From assembly GCA_905250115.1 (NCBI GenBank), contig CAJNOI010000175.1:122840-186839 (forward strand): a stretch of 64,000 nucleotides of DNA, given 5' to 3'. Position 1 is the first letter of the stretch; each line of letters opens with the position of its first letter. The translations under genes and the position numbers were made by a program. This document shows positions 11,573-23,014 of this stretch, piece by piece. The notes under the pieces are model-generated. The model was given only the letters and a program-made list of their open reading frames with translations. It was not told the DNA's origin and ran no database searches. This DNA is from Adineta steineri (taxonomy: Eukaryota > Rotifera > Eurotatoria > Adinetida > Adinetidae).

Positions 11573-13314
11573 ATGTCCTCAGTCGAATTGCTAGGAACAG
11601 GTCAAAAACGACAACGAATAATGATTATTACTGCCGATGAAAGTGTGATTGATCAAATTAAAAAAAGTAACAATATATCATTTCTCGACCAGATTATTCT
11701 TCCATCTGAAAATGACAATAGTGAAAAATCTGTTCAACATGTTAGTATTCAATTATTCTGTTAAAGAAAACAAAAAGAATGTATTATCTTCAGAACAAGG
11801 TACAATCATCAAATAAGAAGAATAGACCCAAGGATGTTTCTTTGGTTTGTGTCATTTGTGGATCATCAGCACATGGATACAATTTTGGTGCGATCACATG
11901 TGAAGGTTGTAAAGCCTTTTTTCGTCGTCATGCTCGAAAAGCGCCAGTAAGTTTAAAAAAATAAGTACATCATATTTATGCTGCTTAGATAAAGAGAAAA
12001 TTGTTCACATTGGATCTAATTTGGCCTTCTCCTTGAATCTCAATGCAACTTTGATATATACTTTTAACAGTTACCAGAATGATAATACCTTTTCTATTTA
12101 GACTGCTTTCCATTGTGATGGTAAAGGTGATTGCAGAATAACAGTTGAAACACGTCGTTTTTGTTCAGCCTGTCGTTTAGCCAAATGTTTTAATAGTGGA
12201 ATGCAATGTGATCGACTATTGACGGTATTAATAAAGTAAAAGAAAATTAAGATCTTTTACAAAATTAAATTCTAGGTCGAACAAAAAGCAGAAAAACGTC
12301 GTCAAATAGAAGAAAATAGAAAGTTAGCATTGAGTTCAAATTTGTTAACAAACGAAGAACTTCAGCTTTCAACACCTCCATTGTTAATCGATGTAAGAAT
12401 ATTTTTAAAAAACGTATTATTTTATTTGTCTATTCTTATGTTATCCTCAGTTATTACCATCGATAGACACAGATATTCTTCTCACAGATTTTACTGATTT
12501 TCTATCGCCTCAGTCACAACAGACATTACTCAATTCGAATGATTTGCAACGTATAGAAGCTGTATCATGTTGTTATCAAAAACGTATCGAACTAGGTAAG
12601 CAAATATTTTCGTTGATCTTTTTCTTTTTGTATGTTTACATTTTAGCAGCTCGCGATGGTCTCCCATGGGATCCATCAATGTATTCAAGAACTTTTATAG
12701 ACGTTCTCAATAGTCACTCCGTGCCAGTGATGCGACTTTTATCATTCTTCAAACAAATACCGGAATTTGATCAACTAAATATTGATGATAAAGTTACTTT
12801 GATTAAATACAATATTCGAACAGTTCTTAGTGTAAATCGTGCGCTGTCATACAGCCCAGACACTCATGAATTCATTGAAAGTAGTTCTGATGTGCAAGAT
12901 AATATAGAATTCTATTCAGTACTTCATGGTTATAATACATTTAAACAATCAAAAAAGGTCTTTCTTTCATTTTTACATCTTGTAAAATATGATAGAAAAA
13001 TCATCGAATTAGCACTTATTGTACTTATGTTTACAAAAGGAATTTCAACAACAAATCCTCAAGATGAAAAAATACTTAATGATACAATGTCTGTATATCG
13101 TGCACATAATTATTACACAGAATTATTATGGAAATATATGGAAACAGTGTATGGATATGAAAAAGCAATTAGTTTATTTAGTGAACTTATTAATGATATC
13201 ATCTCATTGCAAACAGTTCAGGAAGAAATACAAAATAATATATTACGAGTATTATCACCAGACAATACAGATGAATTACTGCCAATTATCAAATCAGTAT
13301 TATGCATTTCATAA
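11573..13314 (+). CDS. Nuclear hormone receptor, HR96/DAF-12 (NR1J)-like
   Basis: Six exons: 11573-11740, 11794-11946, 12102-12224, 12276-12392, 12451-12595 and 12647-13314, giving 457 residues. The DNA-binding domain starts near residue 75 ([18 protein letters not shown]) with P-box [10 protein letters not shown]. The second finger spans about residues 112-136 (CDGKGDC ... [12 protein letters not shown]), and an intron separates the two fingers. The pattern GYNF-AITCE-CKAFFRR-RITV-TRRFC-CRL-KC is that of the HR96/NHR-8/DAF-12/VDR-like branch. The last exon is a ligand-binding domain ([30 protein letters not shown]). It is a ligand-regulated transcription factor; relatives respond to xenobiotics or sterols. 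The ligand is unknown. Confidence 0.88.
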
Positions 13315-14087
13315 TATTCGATTAGAATAGTTGTTTGACTATAATGTAACTGGTCATATATCTACTTGTTGTGATGCTTTTGTTCATTATAGACTGTATA
13401 TTGTTGACAAGAGTAAAACAATAGAATGCAAGAAAATGTTTTTTTAGTAGCTAAATTTTGTTTTTTCAATCTTTCAAAAATACATGCCATAACGTTTGTT
13501 GGTTTTAAAAAGGAGATGGATGACTCATACTTATTAAAATAGTACGCATGGCGAGGACGCATGTGCGACAGTACGTCAGTAGTGTGGCTTTCTTAATATT
13601 CACACGCACATCCTGAACAAAATTATCATTTGATTCGTTATTTTAATAATATAGAAGAAAAATCTGAATGAAAAGCAATGTTGTTATGTATTTCTAATTT
13701 AAGATAAGATAAAGAATTACTGAACAATCTTTTTCCTTCACAAAGTTTTGTTATTTTTAATATTCAACGAGTATTCTTGAGTATTTCGAACGTTTTAGTT
13801 TCATAAATGAGATACCTAGTTGAAATCGACTATGATTCATATACGCACTTTTCTTTCTTTCTGTCTCTTTCCGTTACAAAAGTGCGTGCATACTCAAAGT
13901 GCGCGTGAACTTAAAGTGCGCACAACAGCAACACATGATCAGATTATTTTCTAAAGAAAAGAAACAAGTATCGATCATTTATACAAATGGTAAAAATGTC
14001 GTTTTGTTTTCATACCATCTGAACCAGCACTGCTATTATTGTATATATAATATAACGTTCTAGTCAAGAGTTTATAACAAAATTACG
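13315..14087. other. Intergenic, with possible promoter of the acyltransferase gene
   Basis: No gene seen. A TATA-like run (TATATATAATATAA) at about 14042-14055 lies ~35 nt upstream of the ATG at 14088. GTGCGC-rich words (AGTGCGTGCATACT, AAGTGCGCGTGAAC) occur at 13880-13925, function unknown. Confidence 0.4.
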
Positions 14088-16318
14088 ATGTTGACTATTA
14101 CATTATTTCTGTTATTTTCTGTGCTATGGAATATAAATTCTCAATTTATTCCACCACAATTTGATTTAGCAATTAATCGTTTACGTCAATATCAATATTT
14201 CTCACCCATTGATCTGCTTAAAGATGTAGAATACAATCCTACACCTAAACAAATGCTAGAACATATGTCTTTATTATTATCGAATAACAATACTAGCCCG
14301 TGTGAACAAGATATCGAATTAATTCTTCGAGCAGCAGTAGAAAAAGAGATGTGGGCACTCAAAATACTCGATGCTTGGGGAAAACCATTACCTTCTGGTA
14401 TTCTCAAAGGTAACATGTATTGGATAGGTAACTACGATGAATGTATACAGCCTATATATAATCCAGCAAATCAATCTTTCGTATCCCAACCATTCAATAC
14501 ACAACATTGTATATATATATATTCGTCGTATTGTACAATACATTTAAACGTCTATTTTAGGTACTCTTACACCAACAGCATCTCAATCCAGATCAAGCTC
14601 CATGGCATCTCTTGTTCTTGGTCTTTGTGTTCCATCATCATGTGATCGACAAACACTTGTTTCTTTGATTCATACACTTTTCAAAAACCTTAGTATTACT
14701 CAAGAAAATCTTGTTTGTTCGAATGATCTACCAAATGGACAAAAAGATCTTACAAATGGAGCAATAGCAACGATTGTTATTCTTTCACTTTTAGGTTTAC
14801 TTGTTCTTGTTGGAACAATCATTGATTTTATTTCCATGTTGAAATTTAATATAGTTCATAATCGAATAATATCTAATAATACATATAATTATTTAGTGGA
14901 TGATGATAATGAAATAACTACTCAGTCTGAAACACATCGAATATCGAAGATACTATTTTTAGCTGAATTTTCTGCATTAAAATCACTTCGTCGAATATTT
15001 ACATTGGAACAGAAAACTAATGATGATACAAATGATTCATTTTTATTTATTAATGGTATTCGAGTATTATCTTTATGTTGGATCATTATTGGTCATTCAT
15101 TACTTTTTAATTTATGTTATACAAGTAATATAATAGATATTCTCGTTTCGTCACGTACTTTCGCATTTCAATTAATCTTAAGTGCTCATTGTAGTGTTGA
15201 TACATTTTTTGTTCTAAGTGGTTTCTTAACGGCAATTTTATTTATTCGTCAAGTGAAAAAAGAAGGAAAACTTTCAGTTCGTTTAATGTATCTTTATTAT
15301 ATTCATCGATATATTCGATTAACACCAGCATTTCTTCTAATGATTCTAGTTAGTATAAATTTAACACCCTATTTTGGACAAGGACCAATATATCCTATTG
15401 AACAAGGATTTGAATCGAAAGGTTGTCGTACACGATCATGGTGGACATCGATTCTTTATGTAGGTAATATAGTACGACCGGATGAGATGTGTTTAAATAT
15501 TGCATGGTATCTACATAATGATATGCAATTTCATTGGATTGCACCATTAACTTTAATTCCATTTGCACTTGGAAGAAGAACTTTATCATTTGTAGTTGCT
15601 ATAGTTTTTGTTTTGATTGGAATTGGATCAATTTTAACTATTCTTCTTTATTATCCAAATATGATACTCAATACTCTAACTACTGAAACTAATAATGTAA
15701 GTTTTTCTTAGTGAACAATGTTGATCATCCCTATTATCTTTTTTGTTATAGGATGGTCCCAGTTTCTATAATAATATTTATATTAAACCATGGTGTCGTA
15801 TATCTGCATACGCTGTCGGACTTCTAACTGGATATATTGTTATAATTACTGGTCGTGAATATCATATTAATAGACGCAATAAAATTATTGTGACTATTCT
15901 AATTATTGTCATTGGTTTTATGTGGCTTTTGGTGACTAATTCTGATAGCATTCGCGTATCTGGTCTAAGTCGATCAATCACTGTTGTCTATATGTCACTT
16001 TCACGAACACTCTGGTCAATTGGTATTGGGTGGCTTTTATTTATCTGCAGTATAAATCAAGATGGGATAGTAACTCAAATTCTTTCCTGGCCTATTTGGA
16101 CTTCATTAGCTCGAATTAATTATTCATGTTATTTAGTTCATTCTACAATACTTCATATTATTATATTCAATCAAACTATGCCTTTCTACTATCAAGGATA
16201 TCTTGCGATAAATAACTTTATTTCACATATATTTTTTAGTTATACTACAGCTGTTTTAGTTTCGATTTTTTTTGAAACACCATTTTTTATTATGGAAAAA
16301 AAATTATTTAAACGATAG
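14088..16318 (+). CDS. NRF-6-type membrane acyltransferase (acyltransferase 3 family)
   Basis: Exons 14088-14508, 14561-15696 and 15752-16318 give 707 residues. A signal peptide (MLTITLFLLFSVLWNINSQ) leads into an extracellular NRF domain with paired cysteines (SPCEQDIE, YDECIQP, LGLCVPSSCDRQT). Then come an anchor helix near residue 235 and an acyltransferase-3 module with about ten membrane helices. Its key words are FINGIRVLSLCWIIIGHS (the active His motif), SVDTFFVLSGF and YIHRYIRLTPAFL. These match 'nose resistant to fluoxetine' proteins, which act in lipid or drug movement across epithelia in nematodes. The acyl substrate is not known. It converges with the GH13 gene. Confidence 0.9.
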
Positions 16319-16385
16319 ATCAAAGTTTTTGAAATAAAAATCTTCTAATGATGTTGAATTTCTCTATGAATACAAAAATTATTAT

Positions 16386-16424
16386 AGGGTGTGGGTATGG
16401 GTGTGTTTTATTTATACCCACAAG
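16386..16424. repeat. Telomere-like hairpin, copy 2
   Basis: AGGGTGTGGGTATGGGTGTG, then an AT spacer, then TACCCACAAGAGG. It fills the 213-bp gap between two convergent stop codons (16318 and 16532). Confidence 0.65.
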
Positions 16425-16531
16425 AGGATGAATTCAGATCGAAGTATTATCTATGTAACATTGCAATTCATGTGCACACATATTCGTCCTGGAATTACTA
16501 TGATATGATGAGATGTATTTTTATTTACAAA

Positions 16532-18466
16532 CTACTGCACGACTGGTTGAGTTTCAATAATTAAGAAATTGAACGGTGAAACTGTCAGTCGAAGTATTTT
16601 GGAAGAAGAAATAAGTTCAGCTTTTGAATCATTAGCTTCCAGAATATTTTCAATTGTTATTTGACTTTTACCATATAAATCTTGCAGAGAAAGTTCAATC
16701 GTTCGTGAAATTGAACTTTTATTCATAGCCAAAAATATAGATCGTTTATTTGTTAACTGTTTTTCACTGATAAGAAAATCTTGTTCAATCACATGAAATA
16801 GTGTTTGTGTTTCTTGACAAATTCGATAAGACAATAATTGATGTCCAAGTCGATCAACTAAAAGTGCGATATCACCAAATTCATTAATCGTATTGATTCG
16901 TGGTCGATTAACTGTCCGAATTCCTGTTTGTTCAGAACCATGATAGATAAATGTTGAGTTTCGACTATAGAATTCAGTCAATACATATATCATTCGAGCA
17001 ATGGAAGGATTATTGATGGGCAAACCATCATCATGATCTTCAACTAAAGGAATTAGATGATTGAGATATTGTTGAGTTTGTTCACGATGTTGAATAAAAC
17101 TAACAAGCCATTCAAATCGATAATTCGAATCTTGAATTCGTTTAAATTCCTGACGCATTGGGAAATCATAGAAAAATGTATTGGATGAATCTTTAAGACT
17201 TTCAAGAGTTCCTTGTATGAATTTTGAAAGAGCATGAGAATTACATATATAAACTTCCCAAATAAATTTAATTGGACGATTCCATTGCATCAATGAATAA
17301 TTATTTAGTTGATCAGAAAAGTCGATGAGAAATTCAGCAGGCATATGTTTTGCAGCATCAATTCTAAACGTTGTAATTTTCATATCAATAAATTTCTTAT
17401 AACTATCCAATAAATAAGTTCGAATGTGGGAATTATCTTTACGAAGTGTTGGTAAATCGAATAATGGATATTGAGATAATTCTTCACGATATTGTAGAAT
17501 ATTTTCTACATCTAAACTTTCTTCAATTTTCCAATTTAATTCATTGTGACGATTATATGTTGATTGAATATTAGGAATAATTACAAAATAATTCGGATTT
17601 GAAGTGAAAATTTTTTCACCATTTAAAATCACTTCATCAGCATAACCGAAATGGTTAAGAACTGCATCAATAGCAATTTCAATTCCATATCTATGTGCTT
17701 CTTTAATTAAGTGTTCGAATGCAATTTCTCCACCTAAAATAGGATCAATTTTTCCATGATCACTTGGCCAATATCCATGATCATTTAAAGCAAACATAGG
17801 AGGAGCTGCTGCTGTTTGTGGTTGAGGTGGACTAAGCCATAAAGTATTGATACCTATCTTTTGAAATCTCGGTAAGAGATTGACAATATCATTGAAAACA
17901 TTTGTTTGTCCATCGAATGCTCGTAAAAGTAAAAAATACATTTTCAACTTTGTAACACATTCTTTATCTTTCTCGACGATAATTTGGCTTTGTTCTAACA
18001 TATCGAAAATTTGAAGATTTTGCTTGAATACATTTTTATCGATTACATACGTTGAGATCAATACTTTTAAATAATCAATATATTCAACGATAGCTTTAAA
18101 TTGATTCAACACATTGCATGATATATGTTCATAAATTAAAAATTCATCTTGGTATTTTGTGAACGCACTCGGATAAGTCATACAAATCGCAGCGGTTTTT
18201 TTAATGTAATCCGTAATCAATTTGACAAAGATATGTTTATGTGACATAACAATAGTAGAAACATTCTCTTGCTTTGTGCGAGCGAGGTTGATCTTCAAAG
18301 TCATTAATACTCCATTTTGATTCATATCGAAATTTCCATTCCATATGCTTTTAATGATTTTCATCTTGCAATCAAAGCACACGGTCTTTTGAATTCCAAA
18401 TATCTTATGTTGTGCAGTTCGATAGTCAAAGAATGATTCTTCATTCGTAATCAGGTTCATCTTCAC
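16532..18466 (-). CDS. GH13 (alpha-amylase family) protein, intronless
   Basis: A single uninterrupted frame of 644 residues. About 175 N-terminal residues are not recognised. From residue ~176 a GH13 barrel follows: YFLLLRAFDGQTNVFNDIV, INTLWLSPPQPQ, region I DAVLNHFG (D267, H272), region II FRIDAAKH (nucleophile D370), region III IWEVY (acid/base E404) and region IV EDHDDG (H478-D479). All three catalytic acids are present, so an active alpha-glucan-acting enzyme is likely. No signal peptide is seen, so it is probably cytosolic. The lack of introns in 1.9 kb, beside intron-bearing neighbours, fits bacterial transfer or retroposition; this is inference. Confidence 0.85.
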   Translation of the reverse strand: MKMNLITNEESFFDYRTAQHKIFGIQKTVCFDCKMKIIKSIWNGNFDMNQNGVLMTLKINLARTKQENVSTIVMSHKHIFVKLITDYIKKTAAICMTYPSAFTKYQDEFLIYEHISCNVLNQFKAIVEYIDYLKVLISTYVIDKNVFKQNLQIFDMLEQSQIIVEKDKECVTKLKMYFLLLRAFDGQTNVFNDIVNLLPRFQKIGINTLWLSPPQPQTAAAPPMFALNDHGYWPSDHGKIDPILGGEIAFEHLIKEAHRYGIEIAIDAVLNHFGYADEVILNGEKIFTSNPNYFVIIPNIQSTYNRHNELNWKIEESLDVENILQYREELSQYPLFDLPTLRKDNSHIRTYLLDSYKKFIDMKITTFRIDAAKHMPAEFLIDFSDQLNNYSLMQWNRPIKFIWEVYICNSHALSKFIQGTLESLKDSSNTFFYDFPMRQEFKRIQDSNYRFEWLVSFIQHREQTQQYLNHLIPLVEDHDDGLPINNPSIARMIYVLTEFYSRNSTFIYHGSEQTGIRTVNRPRINTINEFGDIALLVDRLGHQLLSYRICQETQTLFHVIEQDFLISEKQLTNKRSIFLAMNKSSISRTIELSLQDLYGKSQITIENILEANDSKAELISSSKILRLTVSPFNFLIIETQPVVQ

Positions 18467-19446
18467 TTTAATGAAAAACGTTGTCAGTAGAAAGACGAGT
18501 AAATAATAGAAAACTGTATATTAATCTTAAATAAAATAAAAATATGTAAAACTTATTCGAATTAATCTATTCAGGTAGAATATACACGATTGTAGTCAAA
18601 AGTTGATTAAAATACATAATAACTATGTATAGTTACCTAGATTTAAATAAATATCCGTCAAAAGTTCTTATATCTTATTTCTTTTTTTTCACAAGCAATA
18701 ATCATATGATTTATCTGTGTTGATGACAACATAAGCCTTTCTATTTTCTTACGTGTTCTCTTTTTCTTCACGATGACTCAATGAATAATATTAAATATCT
18801 CATAATTATCATCTTACTTTCTTCATTAAAATTTTGTATACATGTTAATATTAATTCATCCATTTTTTTTCTTTCCAGTTAAAATAATTGAAGATATATT
18901 CTATCATACAAAAATTCTATTCATAATTAATTATCTATTTAATAATAAAAATAAATCGTATTAACTATTACCTATGAATAACGATGATGATTAAAGATGC
19001 ATTAATAATATTAGAATAAGCCAGTTGTATTGAAATATAAGAAAGTAAAATTGTCGTTGATAAATATTTTTTTTATACACTAAACACAACCACGTATGTC
19101 TATTCGATACTGAAATCTTTCTACTCCAATATATACTTTCGCTTATGAAGGAAACTAACATGGCGTTAAATATCAAAGTTTTGTCGCACTCTTCGTACTT
19201 CTGTCTCGCACTTTAACCTTTTTCATCCTTTAATGACGGCTTGAGTTGCCCGAACTCGTACTTTTCTGTTCTTTCCTTACATTCACGTTTAATTTCACCT
19301 TTAAAGATGAGTTTATTATTCATCTTCATATAGCAGAAATCTTTAAAACATAATATTACTCATACATGATATTTACATACTAAAGGCAACAATCAACATT
19401 TTAATAAAACAAAATTTTTTAATCTTTCACGTTTGTCGTGTATATA

Positions 19447-19502
19447 AGTGGGTGTGAATGTGGCTAAGCAGTGTATTATTTACCAACATCCATACACCCA
19501 CG
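19447..19502. repeat. Telomere-like hairpin, copy 3
   Basis: G-rich arm AGTGGGTGTGAATGTGG, AT-rich spacer, C-rich arm ACATCCATACACCCACGTG. Imperfect inverted repeat. Confidence 0.6.
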
Positions 19503-20545
19503 TGTTAATAGACGGAAACAGGAAAATTAAGTATTATGAAAGATGAGCACAAGAAAAAAAAGAAAAGAAACGTATAGATAACGATAATAATCACAGAGAT
19601 ATGAATTCATTACAATAAGATTAAATATGAAAGGTATTAATACTTTTAAATTTACTTTAATTAGTCATACTTAATGAATACAAAAACAGTATGTCTCGAG
19701 GAATACAATGTTATTCATACTGATATAACACACATACAAAGAGAATAATCTCCAGAAACTAAAAGAATGAATGTCGTAAAAGACTATTAATGAGTTTTAT
19801 CTTAACTTATATTTATTTCATTATAATTTTTTTACTTATTCAATAAATCTCATCTATATGTTGCGTTGTTTTTCTTATTGCTCGTTCTTTCAGTAGTCAA
19901 CTTTCATTCATCCGCCAAACACAGTATAAAAAAGACAATTAAAAAAAAGCCTTCATCACTTCTAAAGAGGAAAATGAATATATGTTATTCTCTTTTTCGT
20001 AGAGAAGAGTCCAGCAGAAATAAATTGTTTGCTTGTCTGTTCGCTGGGTCAAAGAAACATCGAAAATTAATTTTTCGAAAAAGACATTTCTAGAGTTATT
20101 TTGATGCGGAGACTTCGAATCTAAGGTTTGTTGGGTGACTATGGTGAGGGGGAGGGGGTAAAGAGAGGGCATAGGTCAGAAAAACATCGAAGACCGATTT
20201 TTCACGGTTTTCAATTGTTTTCCCAGTAGAGTTCTTGAACGAGCGTTACTTGTTCTATGGATATTCAAGTACAGATGATCTTGTTTTATTCTCGACTGTA
20301 ATACGAAAGAGTAGAACACAATTTTTCTTTCTGATCTTTAATATTTTATTATAAACCAACAAAATAAAATTCTTGGCTATTTTTTACGAGGGTTGTCATA
20401 TCAATTATAATTTCTAATTGAGATAAAAATTTATTTTTGCCTGTTTAGTAACGGTTTTGACATGAAAGTCGTCATTTTAGTTATAATTATATTTAAAATA
20501 AACGAACTTATTTTTTCATACATTCTCGAAGTGCTAATAAAGGCT

Positions 20546-20642
20546 AGGGTGGGTGTAGGTGCGGGTTTGGGTAATCAATGCATTATTTACCGACACCCAT
20601 ACCTGCATCCATTAACACCATACACTCACACCCACCCTCAAG
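20546..20642. repeat. Telomere-like hairpin, copy 4
   Basis: A longer member: AGGGTGGGTGTAGGTGCGGG arm, spacer with GTAATCAATGCATTATTTAC, then a C-rich arm that ends CACACCCACCCTCAAGAT. The right border CTCAAGAT recurs in other copies. Confidence 0.7.
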
Positions 20643-21083
20643 ATAGTGGCTTCTCACTTATGAACATAAATAAAAAGAAATTTAAGTATAATAAACTTAA
20701 TTGATTTTTAACGATTTTACTAATGAGAATGTATGTAGAACAAACAAGTAATCAACGTAAATTTATTTGTTTAAAAGCAAACGATTTATTGTTATCTTAA
20801 TGTACAATTAATTGTCAATTTGAAAGAAGGTTTACGGATCTGTATTCTAGTCCTGATATATTCACATATACGCCATCTGAATGAATCACAATACAATTAC
20901 TTATAAGTAATAACCAATGAAATTACCTTCGTCGTGCATTTCATGCAACACAGAACACGTTGCTTGGTTCTGTTTCTCTGTTTATTTTACTCGTCATTGC
21001 CGTTTCGTTGAGTAGTAGGCAACACGTGCCTGTAGTTTTACAGTAAAACAAAATTCACACGCATTTTTTGGTAACTTATAACG

Positions 21084-22083
21084 ATGCTGACTGAGAAAGA
21101 TGATCATATTCAATGTAAGTATTAAAGTTTGTCAAAATGAAAATTTACTTCCTAATTTTTTTAACTTAAATTTTATAAAGATTATGCAATTAGCTTTGTT
21201 ATTTTTTTTCTATTTAAATGTATTTGATATAACTATGTGTATATATAGATCTTGGATCAAATCCTTCATCAGACTTTCCAATATCATCGTTAATTTTCAT
21301 CTCTATTATTGGTCACTCTCTGATTTTCTATCTTCTTCCATCATCAATAACACCATTGATTAAAAGTTATATTTTGTCGACAATTCATGCTTGTGTATCT
21401 GTTCTTGCCGTATCCATATTTTACTTACGTTCATCAATTAATTTTACACAAGTAAATCGTATATTAGGTGGAGGTGACAAAGGTACACATTATGAAAATA
21501 TGGCGTACAGTATATGTTATTCAGCAGGTTATTTCATATGTGATCTACTCATTATGCTCTGTTTCAAATCGGTTAGAAGTCAAGCAGCAATATTTCATCA
21601 TACTGTCGTTCTCATAATTGGAGTCTCAGGTTAGTAAAATAAAATAAAATTTTTATTATTACTACTAATGATAAATAAATTCATATATGATTAATAGGTG
21701 TATACACACGTGTTGGTCATACAAGTCATTTTCTGATGCTTGCTGAAGAACTTTCAACTATTCCACTTAATCTAAAAGTAATCTATCATCATCGACATAG
21801 TATACATGATTTTTTTGCTTCGTTATTTGCGATTACATTTATTTTAAGTCGTCTCGTCTATGGAACAATCATATGTGCGTATATCTTTAGAGCAGTACCT
21901 CAATTTATTCAAATGGCTGCGAACTACGATGATACAACTAGTATAGTGCTGATCATAATACAAATTATTTTAATTTTTCTTACAAGATTACTTAATCTTT
22001 ATTGGGCCGTATTAATTATTCGTAAAATGACTGTCAAATCTCGAAAGCAAAAGCCACCAGTTTCTGTCAACAAGACAGAATGA
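21084..22083 (+). CDS. TLC-domain multipass membrane protein
   Basis: Exons 21084-21114, 21249-21629 and 21698-22083 join in phase to 265 residues. After a short polar start (MLTEKDDHIQYLGSN) there are about six hydrophobic segments. HYENMAYSICYSAGYFICDL, an AIFHHTVVLIIGV segment with the paired His, and HFLMLAEELSTIPLNLKVIY are typical of the TRAM/LAG1/CLN8 (TLC) family, close to TLCD/TMEM56-type members. Relatives act in membrane lipid composition or ceramide metabolism; ceramide synthase homeobox and full catalytic motifs are not seen. The 31-nt first exon is short but its phase fits. Confidence 0.8.
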
Positions 22084-22200
22084 ACTAAAAGATCTCAATC
22101 TCAATAAACTCATATTTTTAGTTAACCAATTTCGATTAGTTTAGTGCGTTTATTCTCTTTTAGATCCACTTTAAAAAAAATTCTGTTTTAATAAAAATAT

Positions 22201-22290
22201 CTTGAGGGTGTGGGTGGGTGTGGGTGAGTGTAGGTGTGGACTTGTATGTGTGCGTGGATGTGACATAAGAGCAAGATCCACATCTTCAGC
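22201..22290. repeat. Telomere-like tract, copy 5
   Basis: Begins at the conserved border CTTGAGGG and runs as degenerate TGTGGG units for about 60 bp. Only a weak C-rich arm (ATCCACATCTTCAG) follows. It lies 118 bp past the TLC stop codon. Confidence 0.65.
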
Positions 22291-22431
22291 TAACTTCTGA
22301 TTCATTTGTTTTTTTACGTAATTTTACATAGTATATATTTTTCTTTGTTACTTATGAACGAAACTAAACGTATTATATTTATTGAATTAAATAAAAGTTT
22401 AGAAATTTGATCATATTTTGAAAAATAACTG

Positions 22432-22550
22432 AGTAGACCGGTTCGGATCCGGGTGCATTACTAGCCGGGTCGGGTCGGGCCCGGGCGTAAAAAAACTACC
22501 GGTTCGGTTTCGGGTACAAAAAAAAGTGCACCCGTGCAGGACTCTAATGA
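22432..22550. repeat. GC-rich patch, possible transposon end
   Basis: An island of high GC in AT-rich DNA, with self-complementary words: ACCGGTTCGG against ACCGGTTCGG/CGAACCGGT, GGGTCGGGTCGGGCCCGGG, and GGGTGCA against TGCACCC. The right edge reads GTGCACCCGTGCAGGACTCT, like ends of some hAT-type elements. No TSD or transposase was found, so the assignment is weak. Confidence 0.35.
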
Positions 22551-23014
22551 CTTAATAACACTATGAAAGAATTCTGAATATTACAATTCAGTCGAAATGA
22601 TAATAAAGTATTTTTTCCGTAACATATTCAAAGAATTCCATTGTATAATTCGTCTTATATTATCGGTAAATGTTGAGAGTGAGAATGCAAGTCTAATACC
22701 TGAGGCATTCACTATGATAGTCTCGTTCATATTCTGCATAACTTTTACGTAAATCATGATGTGCAATTTGTAGTGCAATAAAGTTTTTTTCAGAATAAAC
22801 AAGGTTAAAATATTTATAAGGTGAATAAAAATAATTACGGATTAAATACTGCTCATTCGATAAATAAATGAAATATCGAATAGAAAGTATTAATATAGAA
22901 GAGGGTGTAGTTTAGTTGAGTACTAAGATTCTCATAAATTCTCGATACAACATTAAAGTATAGATATAACAATTGAAAGGGTCGATATTAACCATGTTCA
23001 TGCAAATAGTACAG

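Larger units (their letters stand above)
18467..21083. other. Long intergenic stretch with two hairpin repeats
   Basis: About 2.6 kb with no supported gene. Short frames at 18991-19176, 19866-20093 and 20462-20704 have no family character and overlap repeats. It holds two telomere-like hairpins (19447-19502 and 20546-20642), a partial direct repeat (about 20046-20085 against 20175-20208) and a G-rich patch (20140-20160). A promoter for the TLC gene at 21084 must lie at the right end. Confidence 0.45.

Noticed and set aside
19866..20704. Frames of 75-80 codons between the GH13 and TLC genes
   Set aside because: They overlap repeats or the telomere-like hairpin and show no motif.
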